Below the pieces are notes generated by a model, which saw nothing but the letters and a program-made list of their open reading frames with translations, was not told where the DNA came from and did no database searches. This document shows, piece by piece, positions 8,136-17,581 of a DNA stretch of 64,000 nt; position 1 is the stretch's first letter, and each line of letters begins with the position of its first letter. The DNA is taken from NCBI GenBank assembly GCA_016710135.1, contig JADJLM010000001.1:1178001-1242000 (forward strand), read 5' to 3'. A program made the translations under genes and the position numbers. This stretch comes from Nitrosomonas sp. (GTDB taxonomy: Bacteria > Pseudomonadota > Gammaproteobacteria > Burkholderiales > Nitrosomonadaceae).

Positions 8136-8565
8136 ATGAAAATTGATATAAAAAATACTGGATACGCGGCTGCAAACTCAACTACCTAGTTATGCTACAC
8201 CGGGTTCGGCAGGACTGGATCTGCGCGCATGTACCGAGCAACCACTAATATTACGCCCTGGTGAGACGCAACTGATTCCTACCGGAATTGCCATCCATAT
8301 TGAGGATCCCAGCTTTGCTGCCGTTGTTCTGCCCCGTTCTGGTTTAATTGTTTTAGGTAATTTGGTTGGTTTGATTGATTCCGATTATCAAGGACAGATT
8401 TTTGTATCGTGCTGGAATCGTGGGCAAACTGAATTCTTACTCAACCCCTTAGAACGAATTGCACAACTGGTTATCATCCCCGTCGTACAAGCACAATTTA
8501 ATATTGTAGAAAATTTTGCAGTAAGTCATCGCGGTGAAGGTGGTTTTGGCAGCACTGGGCGATGA
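8136..8565 (+). pseudogene. dut: dUTPase with frameshift and catalytic-motif deletion
   Basis: The sequence encodes a near-complete trimeric dUTPase (dUTP to dUMP plus pyrophosphate) but with two lesions. First, the ATG at 8136 reads MKIDIKN, then an extra A in the A6 run at 8150-8155 shifts the frame to a stop; removing one A gives a normal MKIDIKILDTRLQTQLPSY start. Second, in motif 2 the family sequence PRSGLGHKHGIVLGN is reduced to PRSGLIVLGN, an in-frame loss of five residues. Motifs 3 (SDYQGQ), 4 (ERIAQL) and 5 (RGEGGFGSTGR) are intact, and the stop overlaps the next ATG by four bases, so the 3' end is ancestral. The frameshift could be a sequencing error, but the motif loss could not be one of the same kind. 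Confidence 0.85.
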
Positions 8566-9011
8566 TCAGGTTTAGTCTATTGGTGCTCAGCTTTTGTGTC
8601 GGTTTGACACTGAGCCCACAATTAGTTGCTGAAAACCCCATGGTTTCGCTATCTATTGGTGAGCATCGTCTCCATGCGGAAATCGCTCATACTTACGATA
8701 CGCGGGCAAAAGGATTAATGAATCGTGCTACGCTGCCTGAAAATCAGGGTATGTTATTTATCTTTCCCAAAATTGACTTCTACAGCATGTGGATGTTCAA
8801 TACACCACTACCTTTGAGTGTTGCTTTTATTAGTGAAAAGGGCATCATCCTTAATATTGAAGTGATGAAACCCTTTTCTACCGTGACACATTCTTCAATT
8901 AAACCGGCTAAATACGCACTTGAAATGAACCACGATTGGTTCGTCAGCAGAAAGATTACTGCAGGAAATAAAATCATTGGACTTGAAAACGTACCTGATG
9001 CAATTGAGTAA
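8562..9011 (+). CDS. DUF192 family exported protein
   Basis: A 149-residue protein with an N-terminal signal peptide (about residues 1-23) followed by a DUF192 domain. The typical segments are seen: the RAKGLMNR opening, MLFIF, YSMWMFNTPLPL and the C-terminal ALEMNHDW. The function of DUF192 proteins is not established; they are small periplasmic or secreted proteins. The ATG overlaps the dut stop (ATGA), indicating translational coupling with the dut frame. Convergent with ffh, 25 bases away. Confidence 0.82.
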   Translation: MIRFSLLVLSFCVGLTLSPQLVAENPMVSLSIGEHRLHAEIAHTYDTRAKGLMNRATLPENQGMLFIFPKIDFYSMWMFNTPLPLSVAFISEKGIILNIEVMKPFSTVTHSSIKPAKYALEMNHDWFVSRKITAGNKIIGLENVPDAIE

Positions 9012-9036
9012 TACCGTTTTCTCTCCTATCCAAAAC

Positions 9037-10383
9037 TTAACGGAATTGTGGAATAATACCTTTCATGGCACGCATCATCTTAGCCATGCCTCCTTTGTTA
9101 ACCATTTTCATCATTTTCTGAGCTTGCTCAAACTGCGCCAGTAACCGGTTGACTTCTTGCACCGAAACTCCCGCACCAGCCGCGATGCGGCGTTTACGTG
9201 ATGCTTTAATTAATTCTGGCTTAGTGCGTTCCAGTTGCGTCATAGAATTAATGATTCCTTCGTTTCGGTTGATAATGCGATCATCCACTTTAACGTTCTG
9301 CGCCGCTTGACTCAATTGATGAGGTAACTTATCTAGCATTGCACTCATTCCACCCATTTTTTTCATTTGCTGAAACTGCATTTTAAAATCATTCAAATCA
9401 AAGCCTTTGCCTGATTTCATTTTCTTCATCAGTTTCTCAGCTTCTTTCTGGTCTGAGCTACGCTGGGCATCTTCAATCAAGCCCAACACATCCCCCATCC
9501 CTAAAATACGAGAAGCCATCCGATCAGGAAAAAATGGTTCCAAACCCGTTAGTTTTTCAGCAATCCCTACAAACTTAATGGGCTTACCGGTCACATGCCG
9601 AACTGACAGCGCTGCCCCCCCTCTCATATCGCCATCTAACTTAGTTAGAATAACACCGGTCAATGGTAGTGCATCCGCAAAAGCTTTGGCGGTATTAACA
9701 GCATCCTGGCCTTGCATCGCATCGACCACAAAAAAGGTTTCAATGGGTTTAAGTAACGCTTCGAGCTCACTGATTTCTTTCATCATGAACTCATCAATAC
9801 CTAGACGCCCTGCAGTATCTACGATAATCACATCATGATGATTTCTTCGTGAATAATCTAAGGCCGCATTACAAATTTCTTTAGGTTTCTGCCCGGCCTG
9901 TACTGGGAAAAAATCAGCACCCACCTGTTTAGCTAACAATTCCAACTGATCTATCGCAGCAGGGCGATAAATATCACAAGATACCAGTAAAACTTTTTTC
10001 TTTTTATCGATCAACCACTTGGCGAGCTTACCACTACTGGTTGTTTTACCTGCCCCTTGTAGTCCGGCCATTAAAATAATAGCTGGTGGCGATGTGCTAA
10101 GATTCAATTCGGCCTTATCACCACCCATAATGTTGACCAATTCTTGATGCACCACACCAATCAATGCCTGCCCAGGTGAAAGGCTTGCTAGAACATCTTG
10201 ACCAACTGCTTTTTGTTTGACGCGTTCGATAAAATCTTTGATTGCAGGCAGCGCAACATCGGCTTCGATCAAAGCCATGCGAACTTCCCGTAAAGCGGAT
10301 TGAATGTTCTCTTCGGTTAACCTTGCCTCACCGCGTAGCGATTTAATAACACCGGACAAACGTTCAGTAAGATTCTCAAACAT
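9037..10383 (-). CDS. ffh: Signal recognition particle protein Ffh (SRP54)
   Basis: A 448-residue GTPase that binds 4.5S RNA and targets nascent membrane proteins to FtsY and the Sec translocon. It has an N-terminal helical bundle, then the G domain with GLQGAGKTT (107-115), DTAGR near 190 and TKLDGD near 247. The Met-rich M domain begins near residue 300 (KKMGGMSAM, KMMKMVNKGGMAKMM) and binds the RNA and signal peptides. Full family length. It is divergent from a CcsA-like gene with 110 bases between starts, a common arrangement in betaproteobacteria. Confidence 0.95.
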   Translation of the reverse strand: MFENLTERLSGVIKSLRGEARLTEENIQSALREVRMALIEADVALPAIKDFIERVKQKAVGQDVLASLSPGQALIGVVHQELVNIMGGDKAELNLSTSPPAIILMAGLQGAGKTTSSGKLAKWLIDKKKKVLLVSCDIYRPAAIDQLELLAKQVGADFFPVQAGQKPKEICNAALDYSRRNHHDVIIVDTAGRLGIDEFMMKEISELEALLKPIETFFVVDAMQGQDAVNTAKAFADALPLTGVILTKLDGDMRGGAALSVRHVTGKPIKFVGIAEKLTGLEPFFPDRMASRILGMGDVLGLIEDAQRSSDQKEAEKLMKKMKSGKGFDLNDFKMQFQQMKKMGGMSAMLDKLPHQLSQAAQNVKVDDRIINRNEGIINSMTQLERTKPELIKASRKRRIAAGAGVSVQEVNRLLAQFEQAQKMMKMVNKGGMAKMMRAMKGIIPQFR

Positions 10384-10493
10384 AGTGTTCTCTCAAATAA
10401 TTATTCATTATTAATTTTTACGCTTTAAATTTAGACCGTCCCATTGTAGACTGTGTACACCGAAATTTCTGGTTAGACTATATTCTACTTCGA

Positions 10494-11342
10494 ATGACTG
10501 GCACATTAGTTTATATCCTCGCTTTCCTATTTTACACGTTTGCGGGCTGGTATTTCTGGCAAACGCGATGGAAACATCAATCGGTTTTTTCAGTCAAGCA
10601 GCGCAATGATTCATCGCAAGAAGATTGGCCAGCGCATCTCATCATGCTGGCTCCCATTACTCTCCATGGATTAACCCTGTCTCATTCTATTTTTATTGAA
10701 ACAGGCCTTAGTTTTGGCGTAGGCAATGCTATTTCCTCAATTGTATGGTTGACTGGTTTAATTTATTGGTTTACTGGTTTCTTTCCACGTTTACAAGGCC
10801 TACAAAATTTATTTGCACCGATTGCGATTGTCGGGGCAGTCGCAGTGCTATTGCCGCTTGTGATTCCATCGGCACGACCCTTAGCTAATACCGAAATGAC
10901 TGCATTCAAAATGCATTTGTTGGTCGCTATGCTGGCTTATAGCCTATTTACTATTGCAGCACTGCACGCTTTACTCATGACGATCCAAGAATATCGCCTA
11001 CATCACCCAACACTAGCACCATTACTCACAAATTTACCACCGTTGCTTGCAATGGAAAAGTTGTTGTTTCACATTATTTGGACTGGTTTTGTACTCCTAA
11101 CACTCACACTGCTTAGTGGCGTTCTTTTTTCACAAGAAGTCTTTGGACAATCGATCACTTTTTCACATAAAACACTTTTTGGTTTTATTTCATGGGGAAT
11201 TTTTGCTGCTCTGCTGGCCGGAAGAAAGCTGTATGGTTGGCGCGGCCATACTGCTATTCGCTGGACACTAATTGGTTTTATCATCTTACTGCTCGCCTAT
11301 ATCGGCAGTAAATTTGTTCTAGAAATCATTTTAAGTCGTTGA
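10494..11342 (+). CDS. CcsA/HemX-like cytochrome c assembly membrane protein
   Basis: A 282-residue polytopic membrane protein with about eight hydrophobic segments, matching the cytochrome c assembly protein (CcsA/CcmC/YpjD) family. Conserved His residues sit at the membrane faces, as in AFKMHLLVAMLAYSLF and the final SWGIF region typical of heme-handling proteins. In this genomic position (divergent from ffh) the homologue is usually called an inner-membrane YpjD-type protein, whose own role is not proven. Heme delivery for c-type cytochromes is inferred from the family. The ATG lies 110 bases from the ffh start. Confidence 0.78.
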   Translation: MTGTLVYILAFLFYTFAGWYFWQTRWKHQSVFSVKQRNDSSQEDWPAHLIMLAPITLHGLTLSHSIFIETGLSFGVGNAISSIVWLTGLIYWFTGFFPRLQGLQNLFAPIAIVGAVAVLLPLVIPSARPLANTEMTAFKMHLLVAMLAYSLFTIAALHALLMTIQEYRLHHPTLAPLLTNLPPLLAMEKLLFHIIWTGFVLLTLTLLSGVLFSQEVFGQSITFSHKTLFGFISWGIFAALLAGRKLYGWRGHTAIRWTLIGFIILLLAYIGSKFVLEIILSR

Positions 11343-11414
11343 AACGATTTCTAGTATTTCAGCTTTAAACTTTCCAATCATTTTGCTATTAATTTCTAAT
11401 TAACAGGTTGAATC

Positions 11415-12247
11415 ATGTTGAGTCTACTTAGGAATCTCGAACACTTGCGGTACGTAACGAAAGCTAGACCGGCAACAATCGTTATTTTGTTGAGCTTTAT
11501 CCTAAGTGCGTGTGTTCAATCCCAAACGAAGCCAAGTTTAGAGACTGAAACAGCCGTTGATCTCAGTCACTCAGCAGAATTGGAAACGATACCAATTCCC
11601 GAGAAATTACCATGTACTAAGCAATGTGAAGCTGAAATCAATCGACTAAAGAAACAACTGAAAGAAAAAAGTGATTTGCTTCGTAGTTATCAAACACAAT
11701 TGAAAGATCAAAAATCACCAAATAATGGGCATGTCAGCGAAGCAACACAAGCTCAAGCTAAATTATATCGACTCGCATCACAACCGAGTGCCGCTTCAAA
11801 ATTGCCGAAGTAGAAGCAGAAACTGAAAATCTCAAACAATCCCTACTAATCAATGCAGATCAATCGGATCAATTACTATTCAATCATTCTCAACAGTTAC
11901 TCAGTGCAGCTTCTCAAGCATACGAGAAGTACGACTATGCAGCATCCATGCATTTTGCAACCCAATCACAAGCCATTATCGAAATGATTAAAAATACGGC
12001 ACGTAAACTTACAACTCAATCGACCATTTATTCACTCAAGGCATCGATTACAATTCATGCTCAAAAAAATAGCCCGATCCTTGCAGAACCGGCAAATACT
12101 GCAATGCTAATAGAAAAACTGCAAAAAGATACCACTTTCACAACAAATGCCTATTTAGCAAATTGGTTACGAGTTCAAACACAATCAGGACAAATCGGTT
12201 GGATTGATAGCAGCCATACCCGAATTAGTATTCCGACTTCGAACTAG
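11415..12247 (+). CDS. Lipoprotein with coiled coil and SH3-like tail, frameshifted
   Basis: Two frames together form one protein. The first (from 11415) has a lipobox LSAC near residue 33, a lysine/glutamate-rich coiled coil, then ends at a premature stop after SAASK. The second resumes IAEVEAETENLKQSLL and ends with a bacterial SH3-like segment (NWLRVQTQSGQIGWI). The shift is at the four-A run 11798-11801; one more A restores a continuous frame of about 277 residues. The lipoprotein is expected in the periplasm; its function is unknown, and the SH3-like tail suggests cell wall or peptide binding. Listed as a coding region because the lesion is probably a sequencing error. Confidence 0.7.
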
Positions 12248-12263
12248 CAGTCGCATTGGCTGC

Positions 12264-13757
12264 TCAACGACGACGTCCCCCTAAAATTGATCCTAATACA
12301 CCGCGCAAAATTTGCCGGCCTACCTCATTACCCACAGTCCTCGCCATACTCTTGGCAACAGTTTCCACAATACCTTGAGTCTGCCGCCCTGACGATTTGC
12401 TATTGGAAGTACCGCTCAATATTGAACGCCAATCAAACCCAGGAGCTTCATCCGATTTTTCAGAGTTTTGTGCTCGACTAGCATTGCGTACTTTAAGGAT
12501 TTCATATACCGATTCCCGATCGATCGCATTTTCATAACAACCATAAAACACTGATTCTTTAATCACTTGATTAACTTCAGATTCAGTTGCTGCACCTACT
12601 CTGCTGGCCGGGGGTAATATTTTGCCGATTTCTACCGGGTTAGGACGCCCTTTTTCATCCAAAAATGAAATCAACGCTTCTCCTACACCAAGTTCGGTTA
12701 TCGCTGTTTCGATATCAATATTCACATTAGCTCGAAATGTTTGAGCTGCTGACTTAACTGCTTTCTGATCACGTGGCGTAAATGCTCTTAATGCATGTTG
12801 CACGCGATTCCCCAATTGGCCGAGAACCATATCAGGAATATCCAAAGGATTCTGGCTGACAAAGTACACTCCAACTCCTTTTGAGCGAATTAAACGAACC
12901 ACTTGTTCTATTTTCTCCAAAAATACCTTAGGTGCGTCATTAAAAAGTAAATGCGCCTCATCGAAAAAAAAGACTAATTTGGGTTTCTCAATATCTCCTA
13001 CTTCCGGCATATTTTCATATAGTTCGGATAATAACCAGAGCAATAAGGTGGCATAGACTCGTGGCGTATTGTACAAGTTCTCAGCGGATAGGATATTAAT
13101 CACACCATGGCCATGCTGATCGGTTTGTATTAGGTCAGCAAAATTCAACATGGGTTCACCAAATAAGGACGCTCCTCCCTCATGTTCTAATTGCAATAAA
13201 GCACGCTGAATCGCGCCAACACTCGCCGCAGAAATATTGCCATAGGTAGTTGCCAGCGATTGCGAGTTTTCCGACGTGTATTGAAGTATTGCGCGTAAAT
13301 CTTTTAAGTCGAGTAACAACCAGCCATTGTCGTCGGCGACTTCGAAGGCCGCAGTCAATACACCGGTCTGAATTTCATTGAGATTCAGCATGCGTGATAG
13401 TAATAACGGCCCCATATCAGAGATTGTAGCACGCATGGGGTGGCCTTTCTTTCCAAAAACATCCCAGAAAACAACAGGGTTGTTGGCATAAGTAAAGTGA
13501 TCGAGCCCCAATTCTCTGATTCGAGTTTCTATTTTGCTATTTCCCCCTCCTTTCTGGCTCAATCCTGACAGATCACCTTTGATATCTGTCATAAATACAG
13601 GAACACTCGCCTGGGAGAACTGCTCTGACAATGTTTGAAGCGTGACCGTTTTTCCGGTTCCGGTTGCACCTGCAATGAGTCCGTGCCGATTCGCCATCGA
13701 GAGTGATAGCGATAATGCCTTTTGATCGACTTGTGCAACACTCAAATCATTTTTCAT
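12264..13757 (-). CDS. HerA-like ATPase, DUF853 (YjgR type)
   Basis: A 497-residue P-loop ATPase of the DUF853 group, related to HerA/FtsK-type DNA-pumping helicases. The Walker A motif GATGTGKT (30-37) follows the family opening with ANRHG. Walker B is LVFFFDEAHLLF near residue 260, and the family GVYFVSQNPLDIPD and LGNRVQHALRAFTP segments follow. The C-terminus is Ser/Gly-rich, then RRR. The cellular role is unproven. No hairpin separates it from the upstream-lying IS element. Length is normal. Confidence 0.85.
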   Translation of the reverse strand: MKNDLSVAQVDQKALSLSLSMANRHGLIAGATGTGKTVTLQTLSEQFSQASVPVFMTDIKGDLSGLSQKGGGNSKIETRIRELGLDHFTYANNPVVFWDVFGKKGHPMRATISDMGPLLLSRMLNLNEIQTGVLTAAFEVADDNGWLLLDLKDLRAILQYTSENSQSLATTYGNISAASVGAIQRALLQLEHEGGASLFGEPMLNFADLIQTDQHGHGVINILSAENLYNTPRVYATLLLWLLSELYENMPEVGDIEKPKLVFFFDEAHLLFNDAPKVFLEKIEQVVRLIRSKGVGVYFVSQNPLDIPDMVLGQLGNRVQHALRAFTPRDQKAVKSAAQTFRANVNIDIETAITELGVGEALISFLDEKGRPNPVEIGKILPPASRVGAATESEVNQVIKESVFYGCYENAIDRESVYEILKVRNASRAQNSEKSDEAPGFDWRSILSGTSNSKSSGRQTQGIVETVAKSMARTVGNEVGRQILRGVLGSILGGRRR

Positions 13758-13837
13758 AACTTCACCTTATTTTTGGCTATGTTACAGTTAATTGTTGAAA
13801 CTGTCTTATTTTCCCAAGAGATGCCAGGAAACAATGA

Positions 13838-14866
13838 TGTGGCTACACTAAACCGGACACATTCCTTAAAATAATTGAAAGAAGGAGTGTATTTAAATGA
13901 ACCAAGAAAAACCCAAAGTCTATACAGCTGAATTTAGGGAGTCATCGGTAAAGTTGGCCATTGAATCGGATAAAACCGGTAGCCCAAACCGCTAAGGAAA
14001 TTGGTGTGAATGAGAACACCTTGCATACCTGGATCAATAAATACAGTCGACCGGTTGATAACATAAAGGCAGTGCGTACTGACGAACATCTCTATGAAGA
14101 GTTAAAGCGGCTGAAGAAAGAGGTTATCCGGCTGACAGAGGAGCGCGACCTATTAAAAAAGGCTGCCGCGTACTTTGCCAAGGAACAACGGTGAAGTACG
14201 CCTGGATCAAACAGCATCGGGGCGAATTCACCATATTATCGATGTGTCGGTTTTACAGGTCTCACAGAGTGCTTACTATGATTGGCTGCATCGAATTCCT
14301 TCATTCAGGGAACGAGAAGATGAGCAATTCAGCGGTATTGTAAAAAAAGTATTTGAAAAAAGTCGGAATACATACGGCACCCGCCGTCTCAAAATAGCTA
14401 TGTTTCACCAAGGCCTATCCGTGGGGTGGCGGCGAATAAGCCGGTTAATGAAGGAAGCCGGGCTGGCCTGTAAAACCAGACGTCGATTTAAAGCCACCAC
14501 CAATTCAAAGCATGAATTGCCTATCGCACCTAATTATTTGGATCGCCAGTTCTCCATCGATCAGATAAATCAGGTGTATGTGGGTGATATCACTTATATT
14601 CATACTCTGGAAGGCTGGTTGTATCTGGCGGTCGTGATCGACTTGTTCTCCCGTCAGGTCGTGGGCTGGTCAATGGCCGCGTATATGAAGACACAGTTAG
14701 TCAACGATGCGCTCCAGATGGCTATTGGGAAACGTAGGCCCGGCAAAGGTTTGTTATGGCATACCGATCGAGGTAGCCAATACGCCTCGGAAAGCCATCG
14801 ACAATTACTAAAGCAGCATGGCATTCAACAAAGCATGAGCCGGAAGGGCAATTGCTGGGACACTCA
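13838..14866 (+). mobile_element. Truncated IS3-family insertion sequence
   Basis: The element begins about 13838 (TGTGGCTACACTAAACCGGA is the probable left end) and carries two overlapping transposase frames. It lacks its 3' end: homology stops inside the catalytic GNCWD block at about 14866, where unrelated sequence with inverted repeats begins. No right terminal repeat or target duplication can be found, so it was truncated, perhaps by insertion of the small element at 14876-15004. Both frames also carry single-base homopolymer indels. Confidence 0.75.
13897..14194 (+). pseudogene. IS3 transposase OrfA, frameshifted
   Basis: The small helix-turn-helix subunit of an IS3-type transposase (about 98 residues if repaired). 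The frame from ATG 13897 reads MNQEKPKVYTAEFRESSVKL and goes out of frame at the A4 run 13972-13975. With one A removed it continues KPVAQTAKEIGVNENTLHTW and a leucine-zipper-like KRLKKEVIRLTEERDLLKKA. A GAAGGAG ribosome binding site precedes the ATG. Its stop overlaps the start of OrfB, as usual for this family, where a programmed -1 shift normally makes the fusion transposase. Confidence 0.75.
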
Positions 14867-14882
14867 GTCTAATATGTATTAG
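14191..14882 (+). pseudogene. IS3 transposase OrfB (rve integrase core), frameshifted and truncated
   Basis: Translation from GTG 14191 gives VKYAWIKQHRGEF, then a missing G at 14249-14250 shifts frame. The corrected frame continues VLQVSQSAYYDWLHR and a DDE integrase core: first Asp in VGDITYIHT, second in WHTDRGSQYAS. The protein stops in GNCWDTQSNMY, just before the third acidic residue of the family motif (DN.xAES), so the active site is incomplete and the enzyme cannot work. The 3' end lies in non-IS sequence. Confidence 0.8.
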
Positions 14883-15004
14883 TTCAGATCTAATCGTACA
14901 AAGGGCTTGAAATCGAGAGCGTTACCGAGTTTGATATGGGTGTTGAAATTTAAAATCAAACATAAATGGAGGTAACGTGTATTAGTTCCGATCTGAACTA
15001 ATAC
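14876..15004. repeat. 129-bp element with 15-bp perfect inverted ends
   Basis: GTATTAGTTCAGATC (14876-14890) and its exact reverse complement GATCTGAACTAATAC (14990-15004) bound a 129-base segment. A near copy of the left end (GTATTAGTTCCGATC) occurs directly at 14979-14993, making a local palindrome GTATTAGTTC-N6-GAACTAATAC. Inside, the plus strand encodes a basic tail, FRSNRTKGLKSRALPSLIWV and about ten more residues, ending at a TAA, which resembles the C-terminus of an IS transposase. This looks like a deletion derivative of an insertion sequence (MITE-like), placed where the IS3 copy is cut. Confidence 0.5.
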
Positions 15005-15152
15005 AACTAATACATATAAATGTTATTCGCATGCACCTAACTTAAAACTTTTGACATAGATAAATTAAAGCGTAGAATCATTTCAGTAAGCAGTCTAATG
15101 AATTAGCTTCTTGAAGTTACTACGTAAAACTATGTAAGCGCATCATCAGTTA

Positions 15153-15182
15153 TTGCCAATGTTGTTAGTTTGTGCTTTTAAT
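15153..15182 (+). promoter_or_regulatory. Probable sigma-70 promoter of 6S RNA
   Basis: TTGCCA (15153-15158) and TTTAAT (15177-15182) are separated by 18 bases and place transcription start near 15188, matching the predicted 5' end of the 6S RNA. A second promoter-like pair, TTGACA (15051-15056) and TAGAAT (15073-15078) with a 16-base spacer, lies farther upstream and could give a longer precursor, as known for ssrS in other bacteria. Confidence 0.55.
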
Positions 15183-15185
15183 GAT

Positions 15186-15364
15186 TTTCCCTGCGGTGTT
15201 CGTGAGGGCTCATATTCTTTGAACCAATTCTTGAAATTTGGCTGCGAGCTCGATTAATGCTGTTGTGATCGTCTTTTTAGATGAACCTGATGCAAACTGT
15301 TCGTAGCCGCCTTGGACTCAAAGGTTCAAGATCTCGGTCTAACGGCATCTGCGGGGGACTACTT
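15186..15364 (+). ncRNA. ssrS: 6S RNA
   Basis: About 179 bases with the hallmarks of 6S RNA, the regulator that mimics an open promoter and sequesters sigma-70 RNA polymerase in stationary phase. The 5' end CCCTGCGGTGTTCGTGAGGG pairs with the 3' end ACGGCATCTGCGGGGG as the closing stem. GGCTGCGA and TCGTAGCC pair farther in around the apical region. Near the 3' side, TTGGAC and GGTTCAAG form the small local hairpin also present in E. coli 6S RNA, followed by the conserved GGCATCT. Position relative to the upstream promoter agrees. The downstream neighbour here is a BON-domain lipoprotein. Confidence 0.88.
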
Positions 15365-15534
15365 TTCAAATATACCTCCAGAATAATCTGGAAGTTTGAG
15401 CCGATACCAGCTTATAATTAATAACTAACTCAAATCATTTAGCTTGATGCTAACGTTCTAGCAGGAGATAATGATTTAGGTTGTTATATCGCCTGAATGA
15501 ATGCCAGAAATTGATGGTCTGCAAAGATAACTTT

Positions 15535-16131
15535 ATGAATTTCATGAAAATTAGCTTATTAACCCCTCTTACGCTTATTCTGCTTTGCACTTTATCGCTC
15601 TCTAGCTGTGTACCCCTTGTAGCGACAGGTATTGGTGTGGGTGCTGGTACAGGCGCTTTGATGAGTGAGGATCGCCGAAGTACAGGTATTTTTATTGAAG
15701 ATGAGTCTATCGAATTAAAGACGAGCCGAAGAATTACTCAGCAGCTTGGTGGAATTGTTCATATTAATGTGACGAGTTTCAATCGAAATGTGCTCCTCAC
15801 TGGGGAAGTCCCAAACGAAACAACAAAAAGTGAGATTGAAAAACTCGCACTGAGTATTGATAATGTTCGCAAGGTTTTCAATGAAGTCACTATCGCAGAG
15901 AATAGTGCGCTTTCTTCTCGAACTAATGATTCAATCATTACTTCTAAAGTAAAAGGTCGTTTTGTTAATGAAAGAAAATTCCGGGCTAACTATGTAAAAG
16001 TGGTGACAGAAAATAGTGTGGTCTATCTCCTTGGATTGGTAACGCGAGAAGAAGGTGAAGATGCTTCACAAATTGCCAGCACAACATCGGGCGTAACTCG
16101 CGTTGTAAAAGTGTTTGAATACCTAAATTAG
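15535..16131 (+). CDS. BON-domain outer-membrane lipoprotein
   Basis: A lipoprotein of about 198 residues with lipobox LSSC near residue 25, then a glycine-rich spacer and two BON domains (VHINVTSFNRNVLLTGEV and VKVVTENSVVYLLGLV). It belongs to the YraP/DolP-OsmY type, which binds phospholipids and supports outer-membrane integrity. The start is taken at ATG 15535 (MNFMKISLL); ATG 15544 is equally possible, and the frame extends upstream to a TTG at 15481 without good initiation signals. It lies downstream of ssrS and upstream of a GlcD-like oxidase. Confidence 0.82.
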   Translation: MNFMKISLLTPLTLILLCTLSLSSCVPLVATGIGVGAGTGALMSEDRRSTGIFIEDESIELKTSRRITQQLGGIVHINVTSFNRNVLLTGEVPNETTKSEIEKLALSIDNVRKVFNEVTIAENSALSSRTNDSIITSKVKGRFVNERKFRANYVKVVTENSVVYLLGLVTREEGEDASQIASTTSGVTRVVKVFEYLN

Positions 16132-16163
16132 TATTACTAGTTTATTCCTGGTTCGTTTATTCA

Positions 16164-17530
16164 GTGCTGTCATCTGAGTTAGTTGCGCAAATCCAAAAAA
16201 TTATTCCCTCGGAACGTTTCCATACTGATCCTGTAGATTGTTACACTTATGGGTATGACAATAGCCGGAAAATTTTTCCTCCCGAGGCCGTTGTTTTCCC
16301 AGTTTCGACTGATGAGGTAGCTACAGTCGTATCATTATGTAATCGATACAAAATACCAATTACACCAAGAGGAAGAGGTACTGGAACTGCGGGTGGTAGC
16401 ACTCCCGATCAAGGGGGATTGTGTTATCACTTGAGCGAATGGTAAAAATACTTAGTATAGACCCAGGAAACCGTGTCATCGTTTCAGAACCAGGCGTATT
16501 AAATCAGGAGATCCAAGATGCAGTAAAACCTTATGGTTTTTTCTGGCCACCCGACCCATCAAGTGCCAATTTTTCGAGTATAGGAGGAAATCTAGCAACA
16601 AGCGCTGGTGGTCCTCATGCTGTTAAATATGGAACGACACGTGATCATGTTTTAGGGATAAAAGCTGTAACTGCTACTGGAAGCATCTTGAAAACAGGGT
16701 GTTACACCACAAAAGGGGTGGTTGGCTATGACTTGACACGATTGTTGATCGGTTCAGAAGGGACATTAGCTGTTATTACTGAAGCCACACTGAAATTAAC
16801 GCCACTACCCAAGCATCAGAGTGGATTAGTTGCTTATTTTCAAGATACAAACAGTTGTGCTAAGGCCATTGTGGCTATTATGAGTTTACCTCAAGGACCT
16901 AGTGCACTTGAATTTTTAGATAAGCACTCGTTAAATCTTATTCGGAATCGATTTTCTGAACTTATACCAACCAAAGCCAATACAATGTTGATCATTGAGG
17001 TAGATGGTTCAGAAAATGAATTACCTGAAACAATAGCGACCATAAAGTCTAGCTGTAATATCGATGGAATATTATCTATTGAGCACAGCACTAATCCCCA
17101 TGATTTATGGAAGGCTCGGAAAGCGTTATCACCTCTCCTAAGAGAGATCGCGCCTAAGAAAATTAATGAAGATGTTGTGGTTCCAGTAAATTCTCTACCT
17201 AAATTTCTAGATGATTTAGATAAAATCTGTACTAAATTTCAAATAGCAAATGTTAATTTTGGGCATGCAGGCAATGGTAATATCCATGTTAATCTACTTA
17301 TCGATCCCAATAAATCAGATGAAAATTCACGTGCAGAGGCTTGTCTGGATGAGATATTTGACTTAGTGATTGCTCTTAAAGGAACATTATCGGGCGAACA
17401 TGGCATTGGCAGAGAAAAGCGAGCGTTTATATATAAAGAGATTGACGACCCCACGTTAGCAATCATGAAAAGTATCAAAAATCTATTTGATCCTAATCAC
17501 ATACTAAATCCTGGGAAAATTTTTCTTTAA
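16164..17530 (+). CDS. FAD-linked oxidase (GlcD/D-lactate dehydrogenase family), frameshifted
   Basis: Two overlapping frames form one protein of about 455 residues. The N-terminal part from GTG 16164 contains the PCMH-type FAD-binding loop RGRGTGTAGGSTP. The frame breaks after DQGGL at 16421, where one G is missing; adding it gives DQGGLVLSLERM. The C-terminal part has GGNLATSAGGPHAVKYG, GSEGTLAVITEATL and the family ending GTLSGEHGIGREKRAF and LNPGKIF. These enzymes oxidise 2-hydroxy acids such as glycolate or D-lactate and pass electrons to quinone or cytochrome c. The substrate is not determined. A strong terminator follows. Confidence 0.85.
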
Positions 17531-17581
17531 TAAGCTGATGATTGAGTTCAGCTTTTCACTGCATAAATATTACAATTAAAA

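Noticed and set aside
15210..15318. Minus-strand frame ending in a plausible helical tail (TITTALIELAAKFQELVQRI)
   Set aside because: It lies wholly inside the 6S RNA gene; the base pairing of the RNA explains the sequence, and no start codon or upstream frame exists.
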